This document shows positions 39,001 to 47,163 of a stretch of 64,000 bases of DNA, piece by piece. The DNA lies in NCBI GenBank assembly GCA_934218695.1, contig CAKQDA010000008.1, positions 1 through 64,000 of the forward strand. Direction: 5' to 3'. Source of the stretch: an uncultured Succinivibrio sp. (lineage in GTDB: Bacteria > Pseudomonadota > Gammaproteobacteria > Enterobacterales > Succinivibrionaceae). Both the position numbers and the translations under genes were made by a program. The notes below the pieces were generated by a model that searched no databases, was not told where the DNA came from, and saw nothing but the letters and a program-made list of their open reading frames with translations. Position 1 is the stretch's first letter, and each line of letters begins with the position of its first letter.

Positions 39001-39040
39001 TTCATCTCCTTATAAAAGATCCAGCTGAATCTGTCAGACA

Positions 39041-39080
39041 AAAGAAAGGTGCCGTACACCAGTACAGGCACCTTTCTTTG
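39041..39080. terminator. Bidirectional terminator between the Hfq-like gene and the HAD gene
   Basis: GAAAGGTGCC-GTAC-ACCA-GTAC-A-GGCACCTTTC with A- and T-rich flanks. Confidence 0.85.
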
Positions 39081-39119
39081 AGATGAGTATGACTGCGTTT
39101 TTCTGTCTTCAGTTTTAGC

Positions 39120-39731
39120 CTATCTGTCACACACAAAGTAATTGATCATTTCATTGTCTTTAACTTCGATGCAGTCAAAACCACCTCTGAGAGCTGCTTT
39201 GATCCCTAACTGTCCGTCTTCAAACACAAGACAGTCTTCAGCTTTAAGTTCAAGTTTTCTGGCAGCTTCAAGAAAAGTGTCGGGATTTGGTTTGTGTCTG
39301 GTAACATCATCAGCTGTAACCAAAGCATCAATATAGTCAATAAGTCCCTTTTCCTTTAAAATTCTTGTAGCGTTTGCTGTTCTTGTACCAGTGCCGACAG
39401 CAATTCTGATCCCCATAGCTTTTGCGACTTTTAGTTCACTGAAGATCCTGTCAAAAACTTCAATCCTAGGAATATTTTCCTGAAAAATGCTAATTTTTCT
39501 TCTGACATATTCATCGATATCACCGACAGGTTCGCCTTTATTTTTGTAATATGCCGCAATATCGCGACTTGCCGATCCGCCCATGGCGTAAATGTCCTTT
39601 ATATCAATGTCAAAACCGTGTTCAGTTGCAACCTGCTTCCAGGCCAGTGCATGGTAGGGCATTGAATTGATAAGAGTTCCGTCAAGATCGAAAATGAGTC
39701 CCTTGTAGTTTTGTATTTCTGAATAGTTCAT
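39120..39731 (-). CDS. yqaB: HAD-family phosphatase, YqaB-like (fructose-1-phosphatase/beta-PGM type)
   Basis: 203 residues. Motif I FDLDGTLINS, cap helices, VGTGTRTANA (motif II), HKPNPDTFLEA with the motif III Lys, and VFEDGQLGI (motif IV). Close in layout and length (188) to E. coli YqaB, which dephosphorylates fructose-1-phosphate and 6-phosphogluconate. Substrate inference is moderate. Confidence 0.85.
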   Translation of the reverse strand: MNYSEIQNYKGLIFDLDGTLINSMPYHALAWKQVATEHGFDIDIKDIYAMGGSASRDIAAYYKNKGEPVGDIDEYVRRKISIFQENIPRIEVFDRIFSELKVAKAMGIRIAVGTGTRTANATRILKEKGLIDYIDALVTADDVTRHKPNPDTFLEAARKLELKAEDCLVFEDGQLGIKAALRGGFDCIEVKDNEMINYFVCDR

Positions 39732-40008
39732 AAAAGTGCTGACCTGTAGTCTTTAATATCACGATTTTAAATTAAAGCAGTATTTTATCAGACTGCTGTT
39801 CTTTTTTATAAGGCAAAATCCTACAGAATGAAAGTGTCTGTTCTTACCAGTCCTGCTGACTGTTTTATGTGCACTATTCATTTTCAGCTTTTCAAATACT
39901 ACAATCGTCATTGTATTTGTGCTAATTTATCTGCATAAAGAGTGACCCTGTTCAGATACTGGATCTTCTAATAATAATCAAAAGACAATCACATGGATAT
40001 CAGATAGC

Positions 40009-41421
40009 ATGGATGTTAGAAAGGTAGAGTGCCAGACACTGATTATAGGTGCCGGTACTGCAGGCATTGAAGCCTACAAAAGTGCTGTGGAAAATGGTCA
40101 GGACTGTGTCATTGTGGATTCAGGCCCCCTAGGTACCACAGCTCAGAGATCTGGCGAGTTGCCGGTGTCTCTGCTGATGGATGCGGGTCTGTCTCTGCAT
40201 GCTATAGAAAATCTTGATGAATGCGGTATTTCCTTTGCCACAAAAGTTAAGCCTGATACTTCCAACGTGATGGTGTCTCTCAGAGCTGTAAGAGCAAGAG
40301 CCACTTCTGAAGTGCTCTCCTTTATGTATAGAATTCCCGAGAGTAAAAGAATAAGAGGCAAGGCAAAATTTACAGACTCACATACAGTTATTGTTGACGG
40401 CTGCATAGAAATAACCTTTAAGACAGCAGTCATTGCAACAGGCTCGTCTCCCCTTGTAACGTACGAACAGTCCAGACTTAAGAATATTTTAACCACCAAT
40501 GAATTCTTTGAACTTGAAAAACTGCCAAAATCAGTAGCCGTCTTTGGCAGCTCCAAAATAGGTTTGGAACTGGGACAGGCTCTGTCATATCTTGGTGTTG
40601 ATGTGGCGGTGTTCGGTCAGAGAAAACTCTGGTCACTGACTGACGATACTATTCTTACAGTAGCGCATCAGATGCTCTCCTCAAGGTTCAATTTATATGT
40701 GGATACTTTCATCACCTCAATGGAAGATGAGGAAGATGAAGGTTATGCAATCTACTACATCGACGATCGCGGCTATGAAAACTATCTGCATATGCAGAGT
40801 GTGGTTGCCGCAACTGACAGGATCCCGAATATTGCAGGTATGAATCTGCAGAATATAGGTGTAAAACTCGACAGAACCGGCTGTATTAGTGTTGATCCAG
40901 GTACTCTGCAGACTTCAGTTGCCAATATTTTTGCAGCAGGTGATGTCTGCCATTCAGATCACCTGTCATCAGTTGCCAGATCAGAAGGCTTTGATGCAGG
41001 AGCCAATGCCGCAACATTCCCGGACTTAAACAAAAGACGCACTCAGATAAGAGTTGATATCGTGTTTACCGATCCTGTTCTTGCCATTGCAGGAAAAACT
41101 TTAAATGAGATGCGCGATTATGCCAGGGAAACTGGGGATACATTTATCACAACAGAAGTAAGACTGTCTCAGGGGCATTTCAGAGGGTTAAGAGAGGATG
41201 GCGGAATGCTGAGTATCTATACTTCAGTCAGAACACATAAAATTCTAGGAGCAGAGCTTTGTGCCTTTAAAGGTGATAAGATAGCTCAGCTTTTAGCCTT
41301 AGCCATGGAAAACGGTCTGACTGTAGAGACTCTGGCTAAATATTCTTTCTTCAATCTGTCAGCTGAAACTGTAATTACAAAGGCAGCTCAGGAAGCATTG
41401 AAAAAGTTAAATAAGAAATAG
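40009..41421 (+). CDS. Dihydrolipoamide dehydrogenase-like flavoprotein lacking redox cysteines
   Basis: 470 residues, class I pyridine nucleotide-disulfide oxidoreductase fold: GAGTAGIEAY binds FAD, VFGSSKIGLELGQAL binds NAD(P), NIFAAGDVC the second FAD contact, then the dimerisation domain. Where relatives have GTTCxxxGCxPSK it reads GTTAQRSGELPVS: both cysteines are gone. The C-terminal His-Glu pair is also replaced (FFNLSAE). Disulfide exchange is therefore not possible; NAD(P)H oxidation, transhydrogenation or a purely structural role remain. No 2-oxoacid dehydrogenase genes nearby. It precedes rdgB by 28 bp. Confidence 0.85.
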   Translation: MDVRKVECQTLIIGAGTAGIEAYKSAVENGQDCVIVDSGPLGTTAQRSGELPVSLLMDAGLSLHAIENLDECGISFATKVKPDTSNVMVSLRAVRARATSEVLSFMYRIPESKRIRGKAKFTDSHTVIVDGCIEITFKTAVIATGSSPLVTYEQSRLKNILTTNEFFELEKLPKSVAVFGSSKIGLELGQALSYLGVDVAVFGQRKLWSLTDDTILTVAHQMLSSRFNLYVDTFITSMEDEEDEGYAIYYIDDRGYENYLHMQSVVAATDRIPNIAGMNLQNIGVKLDRTGCISVDPGTLQTSVANIFAAGDVCHSDHLSSVARSEGFDAGANAATFPDLNKRRTQIRVDIVFTDPVLAIAGKTLNEMRDYARETGDTFITTEVRLSQGHFRGLREDGGMLSIYTSVRTHKILGAELCAFKGDKIAQLLALAMENGLTVETLAKYSFFNLSAETVITKAAQEALKKLNKK

Positions 41422-41449
41422 ACATACAAATAAAAGGGCAGTGGTTTTT

Positions 41450-42052
41450 ATGGAAAAAACATTAGTGCTAGCTTCTGGAAATGAGGGAAAGGCCAGAGAG
41501 TTTCGCGCCATTCTGGAACCTCTTGGTTTTAAAATTGTTCTGCAGAAGACTCTTGGAATCGATTCTCCTGAGGAGAACGGCAGAAGTTTTCTGGAAAACG
41601 CCATTATCAAGGCAAGATACGCCAGTGAGAAGTCAGGCATGTGGGCTCTTGCTGATGATTCGGGGCTTGCTGTTGATGCCTTAAACGGAGCTCCCGGTAT
41701 TTATTCTGCCCGTTACGCCGGTGAACACGGAGACGACAGAGCAAACAACACAAAGCTGCTCGAAGAGCTGAAAAATGTTCCTGAAGGTAAGAGAACAGCC
41801 AGATACTACTGTGCCTTATGTCTGGTTCGACATGCCGACGATCCTGTGCCTCTGACTGTACTGTCATCATGGGAAGGTGCAATCGGATTAAAGGAACTAG
41901 GTTCTGGCGGATTCGGTTATGATCCTCTGTTCCTTGTTACCGGAAGAAACTGTACTGCAGCTCAGCTGCCTCCTCAGATTAAAAATTTGATCTCTCACAG
42001 AGCAAGGGCACTGCAGGCATTAACCTATAAGCTAGAGCATAATCTTTCATGA
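41450..42052 (+). CDS. rdgB: RdgB, XTP/dITP pyrophosphatase (HAM1 family)
   Basis: 200 residues. Cleans non-canonical purine triphosphates. LVLASGNEGKAREF substrate loop, ALADDSGLAVDALNGAPGIYSARYAG and GGFGYDPLF and SHRARAL are all present. ATG at 41450 is preferred over the GTG 9 nt earlier. The stop overlaps the hemW start (ATGA). Confidence 0.96.
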   Translation: MEKTLVLASGNEGKAREFRAILEPLGFKIVLQKTLGIDSPEENGRSFLENAIIKARYASEKSGMWALADDSGLAVDALNGAPGIYSARYAGEHGDDRANNTKLLEELKNVPEGKRTARYYCALCLVRHADDPVPLTVLSSWEGAIGLKELGSGGFGYDPLFLVTGRNCTAAQLPPQIKNLISHRARALQALTYKLEHNLS

Positions 42053-43176
42053 CAGTTCCGCTTCCTGTAAGTCTCTATGTTCATTATCCATGGTGCATAC
42101 GCAAGTGTCCGTACTGCGATTTTAATTCCTATCCTAAAAACAGGAGCGTATGTACTGATGAGTCATATCTTAATGCTCTGCTTTCTGATTTTTATCAGAA
42201 TGTAAATCTTTTATCAGGCAGAAAATTTAATGCTGTCTACTTCGGTGGCGGTACTCCATCTCTGTTTCCTCCTTCGCTTATGGAAAAGCTTTTAAAGGAA
42301 ATTTATCCGTACTGTATGGATGAGTGTGAAATTTCCATGGAGGCAAATCCGGGAACTGTTTCGCCTGCCTCCTTAAAAGACTATAAGAGTCTTGGAATAA
42401 ACAGGATCAGTCTTGGAGTTCAGAGCTTTGATGACAGGGAACTGAAGCTTTTGGGCAGAATTCATGACTCAGAAACAGCTGTAAAAGCCTGTCAGAGCGT
42501 TATAAAAGCAGGATTTAAAAATTTCAATATTGATATCATGCACGGTCTTCCTTTTCAGACCGCTCAAAAGGCTCTGTCAGATCTCAGAACAGCCGCCTCT
42601 TTAGGCTGTAATCATCTGTCGTGGTACGAGCTGACATTAGAAGAGGATACATATTTTGGATCTCATCCTCCGCAACTCCCAGATGAGGACTGCCTTGCAG
42701 ATATTGAAAATCAGGGATTCTCTCTTTTGAGTGAACTTGGTTTTAACCGATATGAAGTATCTGGTTATACTAGGGACAGACGCTGTCAGAACAATATCAA
42801 CTACTGGTTTTTCTATGATTATTTCGGGATCGGAGCCGGAGCTCATTCAAAAATAAAAACCGGTGATAAAACCTGCAGAAGAGCTAACCGTCAGGATCCT
42901 AAAGCCTACATGGAGGACGTTGAGCAGAGAAAGGATAATTTCTTTGAAGTAAAAAAGACCGATCTTCCATTTGAGTTCATGCTCAACCGTCTGAGAGTTT
43001 TTGATGAAACCGGGTATGATGAGTTTGAACATACCACTTCTCTTGATTTTTCAGCAGTAAAAGAAAAACTGTACAGGGCAAGAGATGAAGGTCTTTTAAA
43101 GTTCTCTGATACAGGGTATTCTCTTACGGAGAAGGGGCGCTGGATGCTCAATGATATTCTGGAGTTATTCCTGTAG
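42049..43176 (+). CDS. hemW: HemW, radical SAM heme chaperone
   Basis: 375 residues. The radical SAM cluster motif is CxxxCxxC (Cys16, 20, 23: WCIRKCPYCDF). FGGGTPSL and EANPGT follow. The family was long annotated as anaerobic coproporphyrinogen oxidase but members with this short N-terminus are HemW-type heme carriers. Translationally coupled to rdgB, the same order as in E. coli. Confidence 0.93.
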   Translation: MTVPLPVSLYVHYPWCIRKCPYCDFNSYPKNRSVCTDESYLNALLSDFYQNVNLLSGRKFNAVYFGGGTPSLFPPSLMEKLLKEIYPYCMDECEISMEANPGTVSPASLKDYKSLGINRISLGVQSFDDRELKLLGRIHDSETAVKACQSVIKAGFKNFNIDIMHGLPFQTAQKALSDLRTAASLGCNHLSWYELTLEEDTYFGSHPPQLPDEDCLADIENQGFSLLSELGFNRYEVSGYTRDRRCQNNINYWFFYDYFGIGAGAHSKIKTGDKTCRRANRQDPKAYMEDVEQRKDNFFEVKKTDLPFEFMLNRLRVFDETGYDEFEHTTSLDFSAVKEKLYRARDEGLLKFSDTGYSLTEKGRWMLNDILELFL

Positions 43177-43250
43177 ATTACAGTTTATTGGCAGAGACAG
43201 AAGTTTAAGTTACCAGAAATCTCAAAAACGTGTTTTTTTAATATATTTAT

Positions 43251-43360
43251 CAATAAAACGTGAATTTTTACAGTTTAATAAATCAATAAAACGTGAAAAT
43301 TTACAACTTAACGAACCAATAAAACGTGAAAATTTCAGCTGTTCAGCTCAGAATAACGTG
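43251..43360 (+). repeat. Tandem 33-bp direct repeats
   Basis: Core CAATAAAACGTGAAAATTT recurs at 43251, 43284 and 43317 (33-bp period), with degenerate copies before (around 43222, CAAAAACGTG) and after (around 43352, AATAACGTGAAAAC). The spacing is three helical turns. Because 33 is divisible by three, an overlapping open frame (43151-43378) repeats IKRE(N/F)(L/F), but it begins inside hemW without a ribosome site. Confidence 0.8.
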
Positions 43361-43638
43361 AAAACATATGTAGCTTAACGTTGTAGAGAGAAAAAAAACT
43401 GCCATACTGCAGTTCATTTCAGCAACTTTCATCGTAAGCTACAGTACATGGATATTGTCAAAAAAAAGTTCAGATTTGAATATTTAAACTCTCATAAAGA
43501 TTAAACTATCACCTATAATTGATTTAACAGCAGTTATCTAACATTAAGACTTATAAAGAATTTATAGAGAGTTTACAGGCAGAGTGCTTCTCTAAACTCT
43601 TTTCAAGAGCAGAGGCTCGTTCCTCTTAAGGACATTTT
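43361..43638. other. rnr upstream region
   Basis: No ORF. A TATAAT -10 at 43514-43519 is a candidate rnr promoter with a poor -35. On the minus strand AACTGCAGTATGGCAGTT is followed by eight T (43390-43415), a terminator with no minus-strand gene feeding it. Confidence 0.4.
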
Positions 43639-46182
43639 ATGAACATCAATTCAGAAAAACAGAGACTGACTTCTCTTCTGTCATTAAAATCTGCTCCACA
43701 AGGCAAAATCGATGGAGATTTCAGAGTTGCACTCTATGCCGTTGCCGCCATGTATCAGCTAGATTTTTCAAAAAGTAGCAACTTCGGTCTGTGTGCCAGC
43801 CTGCTTGGCGCAGTGGGCTTTAAAGGCGATATCGGCAGATACAGGACTGAAGATTATTTCAATACTCTTGATGATCTGGTTGCAAAAGGCGCTCTAGAGC
43901 AGATCTGCGACAGGAAAGTTTATGCTGTTCCAAGCGAGATTAAAGTTATCACAGCCAAAGTCAGATCAGTAGAAGATCCTCTTTTAAAGGGACTGGACGA
44001 CGTTAAGCATTTCTGCTACGTGATCTCTGATGAAACCGGAAAGGAATATCATCTAAATACTGATCTTGTGATCATGCCAAATGATGAGGTTGAAGCTGTG
44101 GTTACCAGATCAAGTGACATTGCCTTTGTAAGGAATCTGACCAAGGTTCGTCAGTGTGTGCTCGGCAGAATTATGCTCTTTGGCAAGAAGAAGGCCTCTT
44201 TAATGCCAGATGAGGCTAACTTAAAGGAGATGTACTTTGATTTTGCGTCAGCTTCAGATCTTGGCGAGGCAAAATCAGGTGACGTCGTTATTGCTCAGAT
44301 TGTAAAGCGTGTAGGTTTAAACCGCTTCCTTGTAAAGACACGTGAAGTGGTAAAGGACATAGGCAATCTCAACAACATTATCGTAATGGCTGTACTGCGC
44401 AATGATATTCCTCATGTATGGCCTGATAACCTGATTAAATCACTGTCAAGAATTCCAAATGAGGTTTCTGCAAAGGACATACATGGAAGAGTGGATTTAA
44501 GAGATCTTCCGCTGGTTACCATTGATGGTGAGGACGCAAGAGACTTTGATGACGCTGTTTACTGTAAAAAGGAGGGAACAGGCTGGAGACTGTTTGTCTC
44601 TATTGCTGATGTTTCCTACTATGTAAAACCGGGGACACTTCTTGATAAGGAGGCTGTAAATCGCTGCAATAGCTGCTATTTTCCTAACTTTGTAATTCCA
44701 ATGTTGCCGGAAAAACTGTCTAACGGGATCTGCTCTTTAAATCCAGATGTTGACAGACTCTGTATGACCTGTGAGATGGTGATAAATAAACAGGGCAAGA
44801 TTGACTCCTACAAATTCTATCCTGCCGTAATGAGGTCACACGCAAGACTTACATACACTGAAGCCTGGCAGATGATTTCTGAAGGTACAGTCATCTTTGA
44901 GGAACACAAGCCTGTAATGGATGATGTCAAAGAGTTGTACAACCTGTATCAGGCTTTCAAGAAAGATCGCCGTAACCGTGGCGGTATCTCTGTGGAAAGT
45001 GATGAGCTACACTTTGTATTCAATGAGAATATGGAAATTGAAGGTGTAAAACCTTTAGAAAGAAATGATGCTCATAAACTTATTGAAGAATGCATGATTG
45101 CAGCAAACGTTGCAGCAGCCTCATTTGTCTCGGAGCGTCAGTCTCAGACTCTGTACAGAGTTCATGCAAAGCCTATGGAGAAGAAACTCGGCCTTCTGGT
45201 AACCCAGCTTGCACGTTTTGGCCTGTCATTAAAGGGAGGTGACAGCCCAACCTCTAAGGATTATATGCAGCTTGCCGATTCTGTGGCAGGTCGTGAGGAT
45301 GCAAAAATCATCAATGAGCTGATCCTGAGAAGTATGTCAAAGGCTGAATACAGTCCTGACAATATTGGCCACTTTGGTCTTGCCCTTGAAAAATATGCTC
45401 ATTTCACCTCTCCAATCAGACGTTATGCTGATCTGCAGCTCCACCGTGTAATCAAGTATCTTCTGGAAAAAGAGCAGAAACACGACTGGGGAAGAATCGG
45501 TTCACGCTCATACACCAAGGCAGAACTTGTTGCACTGGGTGTTAAGTGTACGGACAGAGAAATTGCTGCTGCAACAGCAGAACAGGAAGTTGACGGCACT
45601 TTAGCCTGCATCTATATGGAGAAATTTATAGGAGAGGTTGTCAGTGGAACTGTAACCGCCTGCACCAAGTTTGGAGTATTTGTTCATTTGGATGACTATG
45701 GCGTTGACGGCATGATCTACATTGGAAACTTTGACAGCTATATGACGTTTGATGAGCGCACTCAGACTCTGGTTTCAAACCGCGGAGAGGTTTACGCTGT
45801 AGGCAAGAAGGTAAGAGTAGTGGTTTCAGGTGTCAACGAGGAAGAGCACAAGATTGATTTAAGACCAGATACAATGAACAAGAAAGAGCTTATGTATCTG
45901 AAAAAAGAGCGCGATGCATTAGTTGCAAAACGTCAGAAAATCAGTCAAAATGCACCGCATTCTGATAAAGAGAAGATCTTGAAAAATCTTGCCGACATTT
46001 CTTCTTCCAGAGTTGCGGCCGATGAGGACAAAGTGCAGAGGAAGGTATCTCGAAAAGAAAATACCGCCTCGCTTGAAAAAGAGTATATATCAAATCCTTA
46101 TGGATCAGCTGTTAATATGGAACAGATAAAATTCCCAAAGAAAGGCAAGAAAAAATCAAAAAGTAAAAAAGGTAAAAAATAA
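43639..46182 (+). CDS. rnr: Ribonuclease R
   Basis: 847 residues. 3'-5' exoribonuclease that degrades structured RNA. Order: N-terminal HTH/cold-shock domains, RNB catalytic domain with IDGEDARDFDDAV (about 295-307), FTSPIRRYADLQLHR signature, S1 domain (VVSGTVTACTKFGVFVHL), and a long Lys/Ser-rich tail ending in KKGKKKSKSKKGKK. AAGGA ribosome site. Overlaps rlmB by one base (TAATG). Confidence 0.97.
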   Translation: MNINSEKQRLTSLLSLKSAPQGKIDGDFRVALYAVAAMYQLDFSKSSNFGLCASLLGAVGFKGDIGRYRTEDYFNTLDDLVAKGALEQICDRKVYAVPSEIKVITAKVRSVEDPLLKGLDDVKHFCYVISDETGKEYHLNTDLVIMPNDEVEAVVTRSSDIAFVRNLTKVRQCVLGRIMLFGKKKASLMPDEANLKEMYFDFASASDLGEAKSGDVVIAQIVKRVGLNRFLVKTREVVKDIGNLNNIIVMAVLRNDIPHVWPDNLIKSLSRIPNEVSAKDIHGRVDLRDLPLVTIDGEDARDFDDAVYCKKEGTGWRLFVSIADVSYYVKPGTLLDKEAVNRCNSCYFPNFVIPMLPEKLSNGICSLNPDVDRLCMTCEMVINKQGKIDSYKFYPAVMRSHARLTYTEAWQMISEGTVIFEEHKPVMDDVKELYNLYQAFKKDRRNRGGISVESDELHFVFNENMEIEGVKPLERNDAHKLIEECMIAANVAAASFVSERQSQTLYRVHAKPMEKKLGLLVTQLARFGLSLKGGDSPTSKDYMQLADSVAGREDAKIINELILRSMSKAEYSPDNIGHFGLALEKYAHFTSPIRRYADLQLHRVIKYLLEKEQKHDWGRIGSRSYTKAELVALGVKCTDREIAAATAEQEVDGTLACIYMEKFIGEVVSGTVTACTKFGVFVHLDDYGVDGMIYIGNFDSYMTFDERTQTLVSNRGEVYAVGKKVRVVVSGVNEEEHKIDLRPDTMNKKELMYLKKERDALVAKRQKISQNAPHSDKEKILKNLADISSSRVAADEDKVQRKVSRKENTASLEKEYISNPYGSAVNMEQIKFPKKGKKKSKSKKGKK

Positions 46183-46961
46183 TGTTTGTTAATCAGAAAA
46201 AGAGTCGTGCAAGGGAAATTATTTATGGTATCAATGCAGCACTGACAGCAATTGAAACTTCACCTGAAAAGATTACAGCCGCATGGGTGGTAAAGGGGCG
46301 TGAGGAAGACAGGAGAATTCGCCAGATTGAGCAGAAACTTCTGTCTGTAGGCATCAGACCTCAGGTTGCAATGCGCCACAGCCTTGATGAAAAGACTGAC
46401 AATGGTGTTCATCAGGGAATTGTGCTTGAAGTAATTGCCACACCACCAAAGGACGAAAGATTTTTAGAAGAGCTGCTTGAGAAACTCGAGGACGAAAAGC
46501 AGCTGTTCCTGATCCTTGATGGGGTAACTGATCCAAGAAATTTAGGTGCTGCTATGCGTTCAGCCTGGGCAGCCGGTGCTGATGCTGTTATTGTTCCAAA
46601 GGACAAGTCCGCCTCACTGACTCCTGTAGCCAGAAAAACAGCTGACGGTGCAGCAGAGCAGGTTCCTTTTGTTGCTGTAACCAATCTTGCAAGAACCATC
46701 GAAATGATGAAAGAACACAATGTTGAAGTTGTTGGTATGGCAGGTGAAGCTACTGATACAATTTTTGACTATGACTTCCAGAAGAAAACTGCTCTGGTAA
46801 TGGGATCTGAAGAAAGCGGCATGCGTCACCTGACACGTGAAAAATGTGATGCTATTGTTAAGATCCCAATGGCTAAGGGAGTAGAATCTCTGAATGTTTC
46901 AGTGGCTGCTGGTATTGCCATGTATGAGGTCGTAAGACAGTTTATTTCACAAAACGGTTAA
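46182..46961 (+). CDS. rlmB: RlmB, 23S rRNA Gm2251 2'-O-methyltransferase
   Basis: 259 residues, SPOUT-family knotted enzyme. REIIYGINAAL at the N-terminus, LDGVTDPRNLGAAMRSA, VMGSEESGMRHLT and IPMAKGVESLNVSVAAGI form the SAM-binding knot. The rnr-rlmB pair matches E. coli. Confidence 0.96.
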   Translation: MFVNQKKSRAREIIYGINAALTAIETSPEKITAAWVVKGREEDRRIRQIEQKLLSVGIRPQVAMRHSLDEKTDNGVHQGIVLEVIATPPKDERFLEELLEKLEDEKQLFLILDGVTDPRNLGAAMRSAWAAGADAVIVPKDKSASLTPVARKTADGAAEQVPFVAVTNLARTIEMMKEHNVEVVGMAGEATDTIFDYDFQKKTALVMGSEESGMRHLTREKCDAIVKIPMAKGVESLNVSVAAGIAMYEVVRQFISQNG

Positions 46962-46986
46962 GCAAAAGTCATTTTTTGCTGTTAAA

Positions 46987-47024
46987 AATAGCCTGAAAAG
47001 TCTCACCTCAGGCTATTGAGTTTT
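46987..47024 (+). terminator. Intrinsic terminator of rnr-rlmB
   Basis: AATAGCCTGA pairs with TCAGGCTATT, followed by GAGTTTTA. Confidence 0.7.
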
Positions 47025-47163
47025 ATCTTATCAAGTTAACAACGCTGCTGACAATATGGATACAGTTATCCGTCAGTCAAAAATGCTTTAACTCATAACA
47101 AAAATTAAGACAAGATTAAGCATGGCTGTTCACGTCTTTTATTCAGCAAAAAGCTTTTGAGAT

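Noticed and set aside
43251..43360. 33-bp repeats as a CRISPR array
   Set aside because: The copies are adjacent and imperfect with no unique spacers, and no cas genes are present.
43151..43378. 75-codon frame covering the 33-bp repeats as a protein gene
   Set aside because: Its start is inside hemW, no Shine-Dalgarno; kept only as an open question within the repeat finding.
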